From the NCBI RefSeq assembly GCF_003574445.1, contig NZ_KZ984550.1, positions 124,001-188,000 of the forward strand: DNA of 64,000 nucleotides. The letters run 5' to 3'. Below, piece after piece: positions 24,776 through 35,060 of this stretch; position 1 is the first letter of the stretch; every line of letters begins with the position of its first letter. The position numbers were made by a program, and so were the translations under genes. Source of the stretch: Streptomyces sp. YIM 130001. Its GTDB lineage: Bacteria > Actinomycetota > Actinomycetes > Streptomycetales > Streptomycetaceae. The notes beneath the pieces were generated by a model. That model did no database searches. It had not been told where the DNA came from and worked only from the letters and a program-made list of their open reading frames with translations.

Positions 24776-25765
24776 CTACGACGCGTGACCACTCGCTGCC
24801 AAGTCGCCGCCGCGCGGCGGTGAAGGGTGGGGCGGAGTCTTCGCGGCGCGGCGGGCCTCGGCCGCGTAGTGCCTGATTGCTTCGGGGCGCACGGGCATAG
24901 GTGGCTGCGGCGGCTGGTCGCCGCGGCAGGCGGCGCATTCGCCGCCGCTGAGTGCCTCCGGGCTGCCGGGGGCGCGGCAGGTGACGCACTCGAGCATGCG
25001 TACGGCGGGCGGTCGCGGCGGGAGGGCGGGTGGCAGCTTTTCCGTCAGGCGGATCTCGGTCACGCGGCGGGGAGAGTGGACTTCCGGCGGGAGGCCTGAG
25101 GTGAGGACGTGCATGATGCGGTCCCGGGTCGCGCCACGCCGCAGCCAGTCCTCGACCAGCGGGGCGAGGGCCGTGCAGTCGGCTGCCGAAAGGCTCAACC
25201 GCACGTCCACCAGGCCGACTTCGGCGAGCAGGGAGTAGGCCTCACTCGGCGGCGGTGTCACCGACGGGGTCCGGTGGTCGACGGCGGTACGGGGCTCCGG
25301 GCCGGAGGGAGTACGGGGTTCCGCCGTCTCTCCGTACGCATCCTCGGCGCCCCGAGGAGCCGGAGACCAGGCCCCCATGTCCTGCCCCTCGACGTACGCA
25401 CCCCACCAGTCGTCACCGCGCGCCACCCGCGAGAAGTGCGTCCGGGTCACCCACTGGCTCGCCCCGTCCGCAGCCACCCGCTCGCGGATGCGCCGCAGGT
25501 GGCCGGTCCGCGCCAGCTCACGCAGCGCGGTGCCGATCGCGGCCTGGCCGCGCGGGAGTTGGGCGGCGAGGCCCTTGATGGAGATGTCGGCGCCGTCGGG
25601 CAGCCGGTCGACGTAGGCCGCGACGGCGGCAGCGACCGGGGACAACGCCTCGAAGTCGGTTCTACGCCGTGGGCCCTGACCTGGCACGGACTGCTTCCCG
25701 AAGCCGGATGCGGCCATGGGGTGGGCGGTGGAGGGCGCGGCAAAGATAAGCTTGGCAACAGCCAT
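24776..25765 (-). CDS. Helix-turn-helix protein with CxxC cluster
   Basis: 329 residues, ATG 25765 with AGGAAAACG upstream. Residues about 40-95 form a winged-helix domain (SIKGLAAQLPRGQAAIGTAL, ELARTGHLRRIRE). A Pro-rich linker leads to a C-terminal domain ending with a cysteine pair arrangement CVTC...CAAC (about residues 270-290) that could bind zinc. I recognise it only as a streptomycete HTH protein of unknown role. Its leader contains a strong hairpin (25803-25838). Confidence 0.75.
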   Translation of the reverse strand: MAVAKLIFAAPSTAHPMAASGFGKQSVPGQGPRRRTDFEALSPVAAAVAAYVDRLPDGADISIKGLAAQLPRGQAAIGTALRELARTGHLRRIRERVAADGASQWVTRTHFSRVARGDDWWGAYVEGQDMGAWSPAPRGAEDAYGETAEPRTPSGPEPRTAVDHRTPSVTPPPSEAYSLLAEVGLVDVRLSLSAADCTALAPLVEDWLRRGATRDRIMHVLTSGLPPEVHSPRRVTEIRLTEKLPPALPPRPPAVRMLECVTCRAPGSPEALSGGECAACRGDQPPQPPMPVRPEAIRHYAAEARRAAKTPPHPSPPRGGDLAASGHAS

Positions 25766-26112
25766 GGGATCGTTTTCCTGTACATGTCGATCTTCGTGGT
25801 CAGACCCCCGGAGGTGTTGGTAGCACCTGGCGGGGGTCGTTTCTTGTGGCGAACGCTACACACACTTCCCGCGCCGCCGCGACCTGATCACGAAATGTCA
25901 CATCTCTTGCGCAGCAAGGCAGTTGAACCCGTGACAATGCCGCGGATCGGTCTCGATCAGCCGAGGTCGACCTGGAGGGAGGGCGGGAAAAACCTCCCAC
26001 CCTTTCCACTCAAAACACCGCTCGACACCTGGGTCGAGAGCTCCGAGACCCGGGCGGCGGCACGTCCGATTCATTCAAGAAGTCGATCCGGCGACTCCCT
26101 ACCATCGCCGAC
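25766..26112. other. 347-bp intergenic region between divergent genes
   Basis: Divergent upstream region of the HTH gene (minus) and the SRPBCC gene (plus). Apart from the hairpin at 25803-25838 it has lower GC in the middle (25850-25960), where the promoters are likely. No coding sequence is supported. Confidence 0.5.
25803..25838. promoter_or_regulatory. Two-tier hairpin in the leader of the HTH gene
   Basis: GACCCCCG (25803-25810) pairs with CGGGGGTC (25831-25838) and inside it AGGTG pairs with CACCT around a 7-nt loop. Read on the plus strand it is followed by GTTTCTTG, like an intrinsic terminator; on the minus strand it lies 38 bp ahead of the HTH start and could act as a leader structure. 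Confidence 0.6.
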
Positions 26113-26523
26113 ATGACCAGCACAGACACAGCATCACGCCACCTCAGCGTCGCTATCGACCGCGGTGTCGACGACGTCTACGCCTATGCGTCGAACCCAG
26201 CCAACCTGCCCGCTTGGGCCAGCGGCCTGGGAACCTCCATCGAGCGGATCGACCATCAGTGGGTCGCAGAATCCGCCGCCATGGGACGGGTCGTGGTGAC
26301 CTTCGCTCCGAGCAACGAGCTGGGTGTACTCGACCACGACGTCACGCTCCCCTCCGGGGAGACCGTCTACAACCCGGTCCGCGTCATCGCCGACGGCGCG
26401 GGGAGCGAAGTGGTTTTCACCCTTCGCCGTCAGCCGCAGATGCGCGACGCCGACTTCGAGCGCGACGCCGCCACAGTCGCCGCCGATCTGCACCGACTCA
26501 AGGAACTGATGGAGTCCGCCTAG
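26113..26523 (+). CDS. SRPBCC-family (START-like) protein
   Basis: 136 residues from ATG 26113. The opening RHLSVAIDRGVDDVYAYASN followed by PANLPAWASG is the polyketide-cyclase/START-like SRPBCC start, and the later strand block VVFTLRRQPQM and the long C-terminal helix DAATVAADLHRLKELME complete the helix-grip fold. Such proteins bind hydrophobic small molecules. No catalytic residues can be named and there is no informative neighbour. Confidence 0.8.
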   Translation: MTSTDTASRHLSVAIDRGVDDVYAYASNPANLPAWASGLGTSIERIDHQWVAESAAMGRVVVTFAPSNELGVLDHDVTLPSGETVYNPVRVIADGAGSEVVFTLRRQPQMRDADFERDAATVAADLHRLKELMESA

Positions 26524-26652
26524 TCCGGCTAGTTCGCCTGCCAGGTGGAGCGGCGCCGAGTAGCCACCGATGCGAAGGCCCAGTTCGGCGACCTGCCCAA
26601 CATCACCGTTCACGTCATCTGACGTACGGCCGGGCGGACTTGGGGTCGAGCC

Positions 26653-26699
26653 GGAGCCCCCAACGTGAGACCTGGTGAAGATCAAACGCCGGGGGCTCC
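26653..26699. terminator. Long-loop hairpin between converging genes
   Basis: GGAGCCCCC (26653-26661) and GGGGGCTCC (26691-26699) are perfectly complementary across a 29-nt loop. The position, between the SRPBCC and collagen-like genes that converge here, suggests a terminator. Confidence 0.5.
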
Positions 26700-26727
26700 A
26701 CGACCTGAAGCACGGGCCGGTTAAGGC

Positions 26728-27591
26728 TCAGGGCACCGGCTGAAGGCAGGTCACGTGCGCTCTGACCGTGTGGGCCGTATCGCCCTCATTGATCACGCTG
26801 AATTCGACAGCTCGGTCGGTCACGTTCTTGGCGGTCCAGGTAATGGCCTGATCGCCGCCCGATCCTTCGATGTACCGGCCGACCAGCTGTGAACCGACAG
26901 GACACTCAGCGTTCAGCACCAGGCGAGTTCCGGGCTGGGCAGGGCCGTCTTCTCCGGCGACGTCGACTGAGCGCACAGTGGCGGCGTCACCCTTGGCTCC
27001 CGGGGCGCCATCCTTACCGGGCTCGCCTTTGGCCCCGTCCTTGCCGTCAGCTCCCGGGGCGCCATCCTTACCCGGCTCGCCTTTGGCCCCGTCCTTGCCG
27101 TCAGCTCCCGGGGCGCCATCCTTACCCGGCTCGCCTTTGGCCCCGTCCTTGCCGTCAGCTCCCGGGGCGCCGGGGTTCCCCTTATCTCCCTTGACGCCCG
27201 GGGCTCCCTTGTCACCCTTGTCGCCCTTGGGTCCCGGAGGCCCGGGAGGGCCGACCTTGCCGTGGTCCTCGTCCCCGCACGTCGGCACCGGCGCGAGGTT
27301 CTTGGTGTACCGGGCGCTGAGCCAGCCCTTGCCGCTGCTCAGCTTGTACCAGACGGCGTTTCCGGCGACGTTCTGACCCTTCGCTTTGCAGTCGACCGCG
27401 ACCCGCGCACCGCTACGGAATGAACCGGTGGCCGCAGACGCGGTAGTCGGCTGGGCACGGGACTTCTGCCCGATCTTCGCGACAACTTGGGCCGGCACAG
27501 CGGCCGCTGACGCCGCTTCCACAACCGTGGCTGACGTCGCCGTCAGGCCGGCGAGCAGAACAATTGCGGCTCTGGTTCGTGTATGGATCAT
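26728..27591 (-). CDS. Secreted collagen-like triple-helix protein
   Basis: 287 residues from ATG 27591; a longer ORF start at 27660 has no ribosome site. A signal peptide (about 1-30) is followed by an SH3-like segment ([17 protein letters not shown] to [11 protein letters not shown]), then 30 uninterrupted Gly-X-Y triplets ([19 protein letters not shown] onward), then a globular C-terminal domain with two cysteines that may trimerise the chains. Three near-identical 18-residue units ([18 protein letters not shown]) are encoded by 54-bp DNA repeats. Bacterial collagen-like proteins are extracellular adhesins or structural fibres. No sortase signal or anchor is visible, so it is probably released. 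Confidence 0.9.
   Translation of the reverse strand: MIHTRTRAAIVLLAGLTATSATVVEAASAAAVPAQVVAKIGQKSRAQPTTASAATGSFRSGARVAVDCKAKGQNVAGNAVWYKLSSGKGWLSARYTKNLAPVPTCGDEDHGKVGPPGPPGPKGDKGDKGAPGVKGDKGNPGAPGADGKDGAKGEPGKDGAPGADGKDGAKGEPGKDGAPGADGKDGAKGEPGKDGAPGAKGDAATVRSVDVAGEDGPAQPGTRLVLNAECPVGSQLVGRYIEGSGGDQAITWTAKNVTDRAVEFSVINEGDTAHTVRAHVTCLQPVP
26996..27157 (-). repeat. Three 54-bp tandem repeats in the collagen gene
   Basis: Units at 26996-27049, 27050-27103 and 27104-27157 are identical except for one base in the first. They encode 18-residue Gly-X-Y blocks. Near-perfect DNA identity implies recent expansion and probable length variation between strains. Confidence 0.95.
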
Positions 27592-27705
27592 GGTCAGCAC
27601 ATTAGAAGAGATGCCTGTTATACGACTGTTCGACACGAATGGGTACGTCGATCGGCCCAACAGATGCGCGGCTGGCGTTCGTCAAAAGTCTCAGCTTCCT
27701 CGAAT

Positions 27706-27745
27706 GGGAAGGGCCCCCGACCGCGAACGATCGGGGGCCCTTCCC
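27706..27745 (-). terminator. Terminator of the inositol operon
   Basis: GGGAAGGGCCCCCGA (27706-27720) pairs perfectly with TCGGGGGCCCTTCCC (27731-27745), a 15-bp stem with a 10-nt loop, 32 bp beyond the mmsA stop on the minus strand. Confidence 0.85.
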
Positions 27746-27776
27746 GGAGCACACGTCAGGCGTCACGCCAGACGCA

Positions 27777-29288
<1,512 letters not shown>

Positions 29289-29322
29289 GTCGAAAGCTCC
29301 TTCAGCGATGGCGGCAGCTCCC

Positions 29323-31230
29323 TCAGAGATGGCGGCGTCGGGCCGCCACGTGCCGTTCGTACTCCTCCCGGGCCGAGGTCGCGGACGGGCGGGTCGCGGT
29401 CTCGGCCACGGGCACATCCCACCACGCTTCGCCGGACGGCACCCCCGACACTGTGTCTGCCGTTTCCGTCTCCACATAGACACATGTGGGCACGTCCGAA
29501 GCCTGTGCCTCACGCAGCGCCTTGTCGAGACCGCGCACGGTGTCGGCGGTGAGGACGCGCATACCGAGCGAGGCGGCGTTCGCGGCGAGGTCGACGGGCA
29601 GCGGATCGCCGGTGTACGTCCGGTCCGCGGCGCGGTAGCGGTAGGCGGTGCCGAAGCGTTCGGCGCCGACGGTCTCGGAGAGGCCGCCGATGGATGCGTA
29701 GCCGTGGTTCTGCAGGATCACGAGCTTGATCGGGAGGCCTTCCTGCACGGCCGTGACGAGTTCGGTGGGCAGCATCAGGTACGTGCCGTCGCCGACGACC
29801 GGCCACACCCGCCGCTCGGGGGCGGCCAGTTGGACGCCGATCGCCGCGGGGATCTCGTAGCCCATGCAGGAGTAGCCGTACTCGACGTGGTACTGCCGCG
29901 GGTCGCGGGCGCGCCACAGTGCGTGCAGGTCGCCGGGGAGCGATCCCGCCGCGTTGATCAGTACGTCGTCGGCGGTGAACAGGGCGTCCAGGGCACCGAC
30001 GACCTGGGCCTGGGTCGGCCGGGCGTGCTCGTCGGGGGCGGTGAAGGCGCGGGTGACGCGCCGCTCCCAGTCGGCCTTGGCGCGGCGGTACTCCTGCTCG
30101 TAGGCCTCGGACACGCGGTGGCCCGGCGTCCGTTCGCCGTCCACCGCGTGCTCGCGCAGCTCGCCGTGCAGGTGCTGCAGTCCGGCCCGCGCGTCGCCGG
30201 TCAACGAGGTGGCGGCGCCCATCTTGTGGCTGTCGAAGCCGGTGATGTTGAGGTTGACGAAGCGGACTTCGGGGTTCTGGAAGAGGGTGCCGGAAGCGGT
30301 GGTGAAGTCCGAGTAGCGGGTGCCGATGCCGAGGATCAGGTCGGCGGTGCGGGCGAGGTGGTTGGCGGTCGCGGTGCCGGTGGAGCCGATTCCGCCGACG
30401 TCGGCGGGGTGGTCGTGGTCGAGGCTGCCCTTGCCGGCCTGGGTGGAGGCGACGGGCATGGCTGTCGAGTCGACGAGGGTGCGCAGGGCTTCTTCGGCGG
30501 CGCTGTGGTGCACGCCGCCGCCGGCGATGATCAGCGGCCTCTCGGCGGACCGGATCAGCGCCAACGCCTCGTGCACGTCCTGGCGTTCGGGCTCCGGGCG
30601 CGGCACCCGCCACACCCGTTCGGCGAAGAACTCCTCCGGCCAGTCGTACGCCTCCGCCTGGACGTCCTGCGGCAGCGCGAGCGTGACCGCACCGGTCTCG
30701 GCCGGGTCGGCGAGCACCCGCATCGCGGCGAGCGCTGCCGGGATCAGGGCCTCGGGGCGGGTGATCCGGTCGAAGTAGCGCGAGACGGGGCGCAGGCAGT
30801 CGTTGACCGACACATCGCCCGCGTAGGGGACTTCGAGCTGCTGGAGCACGGGGTCGGCGGGCCGGGCGGCGAAGGTGTCTCCGGGCAGCAGCAGGACCGG
30901 GAGCCGGTTGATGGTGGCGAGGGCGGCGCCGGTGACGAGGTTGGTCGCGCCGGGGCCGATGGAGGTGGTGACGGCGTGCGCGGAGAGCCGGCCGGACTGG
31001 CGGGCGTAGCCGACGGCGGCGTGCACCATGGCCTGCTCGTTGCGGCCCTGGTGGTACGGCATCTCGTCGCCGTACTCGAGGAGGGCCTGGCCGATGCCGG
31101 CGACGTTCCCGTGGCCGAAGATGCCCCAGGTGGCGCCGATCAGCCGCTGTCGGGTGCCGTCGCGTTCGGTGAACTGGCGGGTCAGGAAGGCGAGCAGGGC
31201 CTGCGCGGTGGTGAGCCGGCGGGTGGTCAT
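29323..31230 (-). CDS. iolD: 3D-(3,5/4)-trihydroxycyclohexane-1,2-dione acylhydrolase (IolD)
   Basis: 635 residues, ATG 31230 overlapping the iolB stop by 4 nt. This ThDP-dependent enzyme opens the ring of the inositol-derived diketone to give 5-deoxy-glucuronate. ThDP-enzyme landmarks are present: the N-terminal glutamate region HGNVAGIGQALLEYGDEMPY, GPGATNLVTGAALATINRLP, and the C-terminal cofactor motif VVGDGTYLM with downstream LVILQNHGYASIGGL. Length matches IolD. Neighbours iolB and mmsA confirm the pathway. Confidence 0.95.
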   Translation of the reverse strand: MTTRRLTTAQALLAFLTRQFTERDGTRQRLIGATWGIFGHGNVAGIGQALLEYGDEMPYHQGRNEQAMVHAAVGYARQSGRLSAHAVTTSIGPGATNLVTGAALATINRLPVLLLPGDTFAARPADPVLQQLEVPYAGDVSVNDCLRPVSRYFDRITRPEALIPAALAAMRVLADPAETGAVTLALPQDVQAEAYDWPEEFFAERVWRVPRPEPERQDVHEALALIRSAERPLIIAGGGVHHSAAEEALRTLVDSTAMPVASTQAGKGSLDHDHPADVGGIGSTGTATANHLARTADLILGIGTRYSDFTTASGTLFQNPEVRFVNLNITGFDSHKMGAATSLTGDARAGLQHLHGELREHAVDGERTPGHRVSEAYEQEYRRAKADWERRVTRAFTAPDEHARPTQAQVVGALDALFTADDVLINAAGSLPGDLHALWRARDPRQYHVEYGYSCMGYEIPAAIGVQLAAPERRVWPVVGDGTYLMLPTELVTAVQEGLPIKLVILQNHGYASIGGLSETVGAERFGTAYRYRAADRTYTGDPLPVDLAANAASLGMRVLTADTVRGLDKALREAQASDVPTCVYVETETADTVSGVPSGEAWWDVPVAETATRPSATSAREEYERHVAARRRHL

Positions 31231-32042
31231 CGGTATCCCTCCGCGTGATCCGGGTGGAAGCGGATCTTCCACTCCCGTTCGTCGCCCGGCCCGGCCATCA
31301 CGTTCAGGTAGTACATCCGGTGGCCGGGCTGCGCGATCGACGGTCCGTGCCAGCCGTCCGGCACCAACACCGTGTCCCCGGTGCGGACTTCGGCGAGTAC
31401 ATCCGTACCGCCGGGACGCGAGGGCGACACCCGCTGGTAACCGAAACCGCCCGCACCCTCGATCTCGAAGTAGTAGATCTCCTCGAGTTCGCTCTCCTCG
31501 CCGGGCAGGTGCTCGTCGTGCTTGTGCGGCGGGTACGAGGACCAGTTACCGCCGGGGGTGATCACCTCCACGGCGATCAGCCGGTCGCACTCGAAGGCGT
31601 CGGCGGCGGCGAATCCGCGCACCTCCCGCGCGCTGTTCCCGCTGCCGCGTTGCTCGAGCGGTACCTCCGGCGCGGGGCCGTAGCGGGCGGGGAGTCGACG
31701 CTCGCACTTCGCTCCTGCCAGGGCGAAGCGGCCTCCCGCACCGGAGGCGATCTGCACATGGGTGTCGCGCGGTACGCGGACGAAGTCGCTCGCCCCGCCG
31801 AACACGTCCTCGCGGCCCATGAGTTCGAAGAACTCGCCGTTCGCGTGCACCGTACATCCGCCGGACAGCGGCAGCACGATCCACTCGCAGTCGCCGGTGT
31901 CGACGGAGAGCGAGCCGCCCGGCGGCAGTTCGGCGATCCGCAGCGCGCTGTGCGCGAGCCCGGCCTTCCCCGCCCCGTCGCTGCCCGCGTCGATCCGCAG
32001 GGCGTACGGCCCCTCAGCCGTCGAGCCCGCCGGTACGTACAT
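31227..32042 (-). CDS. iolB: 5-deoxy-glucuronate isomerase (IolB)
   Basis: 271 residues from ATG 32042, which overlaps the upstream gene's TGA (TGATG); a GTG at 32045 is also possible. IolB isomerises 5-deoxy-glucuronate to 2-deoxy-5-keto-gluconate. The bicupin metal-binding block is clear: PPHKHDEHLPGEESELEEIY with YYFEIEGAGGFGYQRV and later VPDGWHGPSIAQPGHRMYYL. Length is typical. It is translationally coupled on both sides within the iol operon. Confidence 0.95.
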   Translation of the reverse strand: MYVPAGSTAEGPYALRIDAGSDGAGKAGLAHSALRIAELPPGGSLSVDTGDCEWIVLPLSGGCTVHANGEFFELMGREDVFGGASDFVRVPRDTHVQIASGAGGRFALAGAKCERRLPARYGPAPEVPLEQRGSGNSAREVRGFAAADAFECDRLIAVEVITPGGNWSSYPPHKHDEHLPGEESELEEIYYFEIEGAGGFGYQRVSPSRPGGTDVLAEVRTGDTVLVPDGWHGPSIAQPGHRMYYLNVMAGPGDEREWKIRFHPDHAEGYR

Positions 32043-32941
32043 CACGCCTCCCCGACCAGGGCGACCGCGGTGTCCACGGCCGCCGTCACATCGTCATCCG
32101 CCGGATACAACAACGACCGTCCCACCACGAGTCCCTGAACGGTCGGAAGGCGCAGCGCGCCCCGCCATTTCTCGTACGCCGCGTCCTGCTCGGCGAGTGT
32201 CCTGCCGGTGTCGCCGCCGAGCAGCACGACGGGCAGGGTCGAGGTCTCCAGGGCCCGCGCCGTACCGTCCGCGTCATCGGTGACCGGCACCTTCAGCCAG
32301 GTGTACGCCGAAGTACCGGCCAGGCCCGAGGCGACGGCGATGGAAGTGGTGACCGCTTCGGGACTGAGGTCGTTGCCGAGCCGGCCGTCGGTCCGGCGGG
32401 ACAGGAACGGCTCGACGAACACCGGAAGGCCCCGCTGCGCCATCGCGTCGATCACACGGGCGCCGGTTTCGAGCGTGTCGAGCGAGCCGGGGTCGGAGTA
32501 GTCGATGCGCAGCAGTAGCTTGCCCGCGTCGAGGCCGAGGCGTTCGAGGTCCTCCGGCCGGTAGCCGGTGAACCGGTCGTCGAGTTCGAAGGCCGAACCG
32601 GCGAGCCCGCCACGGTTCATGGAGCCCATCACCACCTTGCCGTCCAGGGCGCCGAGCAGCAGCAGGTCCTCGACGATGTCGGCGGTGGCGAGGACCCCGT
32701 CCACGCCCGGGCGGCCGAGCGCGAGGCACAGGCGCTCGAGGAGGTCGAGCCGGTTGGCCATCGCCAGGCGGCGGCCACCGGCGGAGAGCGCGCCGCGCGC
32801 CGGATGGTCCGCGGCGACGATCATCAGCCGGCCGCCGGGGCCGACCAGTGGTCTGCGCTTGCGGCGGGCGGCCGCCTCGGCGAAGGCCTCCGGATGCCTG
32901 GCCCGCACCCGGGCCAGTTCGCCGGGGCTGATGGCGCTCAC
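32042..32941 (-). CDS. Cgl0159-type (beta/alpha)8 aldolase, probable DKGP aldolase
   Basis: 299 residues from GTG 32941, overlapping the iolC stop by 4 nt (GTGA). It is a TIM-barrel related to class I aldolases/DeoC, of the kind found beside iolC in corynebacterial iol clusters. Motifs include LMIVAADHPARGAL, a candidate Schiff-base lysine in YTWLKVPVT and a phosphate-binding VVLLGGDTGRTL and VQGLVVGRSLLYP. The cluster has no class II IolJ, so this gene probably supplies the cleavage of 2-deoxy-5-keto-gluconate-6-phosphate into dihydroxyacetone phosphate and malonate semialdehyde. The family call is firm; the reaction is inferred. Confidence 0.85.
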   Translation of the reverse strand: MSAISPGELARVRARHPEAFAEAAARRKRRPLVGPGGRLMIVAADHPARGALSAGGRRLAMANRLDLLERLCLALGRPGVDGVLATADIVEDLLLLGALDGKVVMGSMNRGGLAGSAFELDDRFTGYRPEDLERLGLDAGKLLLRIDYSDPGSLDTLETGARVIDAMAQRGLPVFVEPFLSRRTDGRLGNDLSPEAVTTSIAVASGLAGTSAYTWLKVPVTDDADGTARALETSTLPVVLLGGDTGRTLAEQDAAYEKWRGALRLPTVQGLVVGRSLLYPADDDVTAAVDTAVALVGEA

Positions 32942-33972
32942 ACCAGGCCGCCTTCCATGGCCTCGGTGACCTCGTGCGCGTACGGCATGGCCGAGGAGCA
33001 GGCGAGGCGGGAGGCGACGATCGCGCCGGCGGCGTTGGCGAACCGCACGGTCTGCTCGAGGGGCAGTCCGGCGAGCAGACCGTGGCAGAGCGCGCCGCCG
33101 AACGCGTCGCCCGCGCCCAGGCCGTTGACGACCTCCACCGGGACGGGCGGCACCTCGGCGCTGCGGCCGTCGGCGGCGAGCGCCAGCACGCCCTTCGGGC
33201 CCTGCTTCACCACGGCCAGTTCGACCCCGGCGGCGATCAACGCCCGTGCTGCGGCGCCCGGTTCGCTCTCGCCGGTGGCGACCCGGCACTCCTCCAGGTT
33301 GCCCACGGCGACGGTGGCGTGCGCGAGTGCTTCTTCGTACGGGGCGCGGGCGCTGTCCGGATCGGGCCAGAACATCGGCCGCCAGTCCAGATCGAGCACC
33401 GTGGTCCCGGACTTCGCCCGGTGCCGCAGCGCGTCCAGGGTCGCCGTACGGCTCGGCTCGGCGCACAGTCCGGTGCCGGTCACCCAGAAGATGCGGGCGG
33501 CGCGGATCGCGTCCAGGTCGAGTTCCCCGGTGCGGATCTCCAGGTCGGGGGCCTTGGGCTGCCGGTAGAAGTAGAGCGGGAAGTCGTCCGGCGGGAAGAT
33601 CTCGCAGAACGTCACCGGTGTCGGCAGCCCGGGCACGCCGCTCACCCAGCGGTCGTCCACCCCGAACTCCCGTAGCGCCTCGTGGAGATACGTGCCGAAC
33701 GGGTCCTGCCCGGTCCGGGTCACCACCGCCGCCCGGTGGCCGAGCCGCGCCGCGGCGACCGCGACATTGCTCGGCGATCCGCCGAGGAACTTCCCGAACG
33801 TCTCGACCCGCTCCAGCGGGACACCGGTCTGCAGCGGGTAGAGGTCGACGCCGATGCGGCCCATGGTGATGAGCTCGTGCGGGTCACTCGCCCCGGCGCC
33901 CGGGGGCTCGGTGGGCGCGGCCCGGTGTGGGTCCGTGGGTGGTGGGGTCACGTCCTGCGGATCGGTCACCAT
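32938..33972 (-). CDS. iolC: 5-dehydro-2-deoxygluconokinase (IolC)
   Basis: 344 residues, ATG 33972 after AAGGGACATGG. A PfkB-family kinase that phosphorylates 2-deoxy-5-keto-gluconate. The first 30 residues are a proline-rich extension. Then come ITMGRIGVDLYPLQTGVPLE, the substrate motif FLGGSPSNVAVAAARLG and the catalytic-base motif NGLGAGDAFGGAL. It is the first gene of the minus-strand iol operon and is divergent from the iolE-like gene across a 40-bp inverted repeat. Confidence 0.95.
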   Translation of the reverse strand: MVTDPQDVTPPPTDPHRAAPTEPPGAGASDPHELITMGRIGVDLYPLQTGVPLERVETFGKFLGGSPSNVAVAAARLGHRAAVVTRTGQDPFGTYLHEALREFGVDDRWVSGVPGLPTPVTFCEIFPPDDFPLYFYRQPKAPDLEIRTGELDLDAIRAARIFWVTGTGLCAEPSRTATLDALRHRAKSGTTVLDLDWRPMFWPDPDSARAPYEEALAHATVAVGNLEECRVATGESEPGAAARALIAAGVELAVVKQGPKGVLALAADGRSAEVPPVPVEVVNGLGAGDAFGGALCHGLLAGLPLEQTVRFANAAGAIVASRLACSSAMPYAHEVTEAMEGGLV

Positions 33973-34069
33973 CCATGTCCCTTCGGTGCGCCCGGGGTCC
34001 GGACGGAGCCCGGCGGGCCGCGCCGCCCGGGTCCCGCGTATCCCCAGGTCTAGTCCCGCGGTCCGGCAC

Positions 34070-34109
34070 TGTCAACATTTTGTCCTTACATTCGGACGAA
34101 GGCTTGACA
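34070..34109. promoter_or_regulatory. 40-bp inverted repeat, putative iol operator
   Basis: TGTCAACATTTTGTCC (34070-34085) and GGACGAAGGCTTGACA (34094-34109) are complementary at 12 of 16 positions, with perfect outer TGTCAA/TTGACA and inner GTCC/GGAC parts, around an 8-nt spacer. It lies in the 168-bp divergent promoter region of iolC and the iolE-like gene, in a locally AT-rich patch. Confidence 0.7.
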
Positions 34110-34140
34110 CCTCTCTCCGCCCGCCAGGAGGCTGAACGTC

Positions 34141-35037
34141 ATGACGCTGTCGCGCATCCGCATCGGTTCGGCGCCCGACTCCTGGGGCGTGTGGTTCCCC
34201 GACGACCCGCAGCAGGTCCCCTGGCAACGCTTCCTCGACGAGGTCTCCGGCTCCGGCTACGAGTGGATCGAGCTGGGCCCCTACGGCTATCTCCCCACCG
34301 ACCCCGACCGGCTCCGCGCGGAGACCGAACGCCGCGCCCTGCGCGTCTCGGCGGGCACCGTCTTCACCGGTCTGCACCACGGCCCCGAGGTGTGGGACGC
34401 GACCTGGGAGCACGTGGCCCGGGTCGCCGAACTGACGCGGGCCACCGGCGCCGGGCACCTGGTGGTGATCCCCGCGTTCTGGCGCGACGACAAGACGGGC
34501 AAGGTCCTCGAGGACCGCGAGCTGACGGCGGAGCAGTGGCGGCATCTGTCCACCCAGACGGAGCGCCTCGCCCGCGAGGTGGGCGACCGCTACGGCCTGA
34601 GCATCGTGGTCCACCCGCACGCGGACACCCATGTCGACACCGAGGAGAACGTCACCCGCTTCCTCGACGCGACCGACCCCGACCTGGTCCAACTCTGCCT
34701 GGACACCGGTCACTACGCGTACTGCGGCGGCGACAGCGTCCGGTTGATCGAGACCTACGGGGAACGCATCGGCTATCTGCACCTCAAACAGGTGGACCCC
34801 GCCGTACTGGCCGAAGTCCGCACCGATGACCTGCCGTTCGGGCCGGCCGTGGCACGCGGCGTGATGTGCGAACCACCGCTCGGCGTACCGGAGCTGCCCC
34901 CTGTGCTCCAGGCGGCGCAGGGACTCGGCGTCGACCTGTTCGCCATCGTCGAGCAGGACATGTATCCGTGCCCGCCCGACCGGCCCCTGCCGATCGCCCG
35001 GCGCACCCGCCAGTACCTGCGCGGCTGCGGGGCCTGA
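34141..35037 (+). CDS. Sugar isomerase/epimerase-fold protein, IolE-like inosose dehydratase
   Basis: 298 residues, ATG 34141 preceded by CAGGAGGCTGAAC. It is an AP-endonuclease-2-type TIM barrel: opening RIRIGSAPDSWGVWFPDDP, metal ligands likely in ELGPYGYLP, VVHPHADTHVDTEEN, CLDTGHYAYCGGD and YLHLKQVDPAV. The opening resembles 2-keto-myo-inositol dehydratase (GxAPxxW), and the position, divergent from the iol operon with a shared operator, points to the IolE step. An IolH-like or other isomerase role cannot be excluded. Confidence 0.8.
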   Translation: MTLSRIRIGSAPDSWGVWFPDDPQQVPWQRFLDEVSGSGYEWIELGPYGYLPTDPDRLRAETERRALRVSAGTVFTGLHHGPEVWDATWEHVARVAELTRATGAGHLVVIPAFWRDDKTGKVLEDRELTAEQWRHLSTQTERLAREVGDRYGLSIVVHPHADTHVDTEENVTRFLDATDPDLVQLCLDTGHYAYCGGDSVRLIETYGERIGYLHLKQVDPAVLAEVRTDDLPFGPAVARGVMCEPPLGVPELPPVLQAAQGLGVDLFAIVEQDMYPCPPDRPLPIARRTRQYLRGCGA

Positions 35038-35060
35038 GCGGGGCGGGTCAGGCACCCGAC

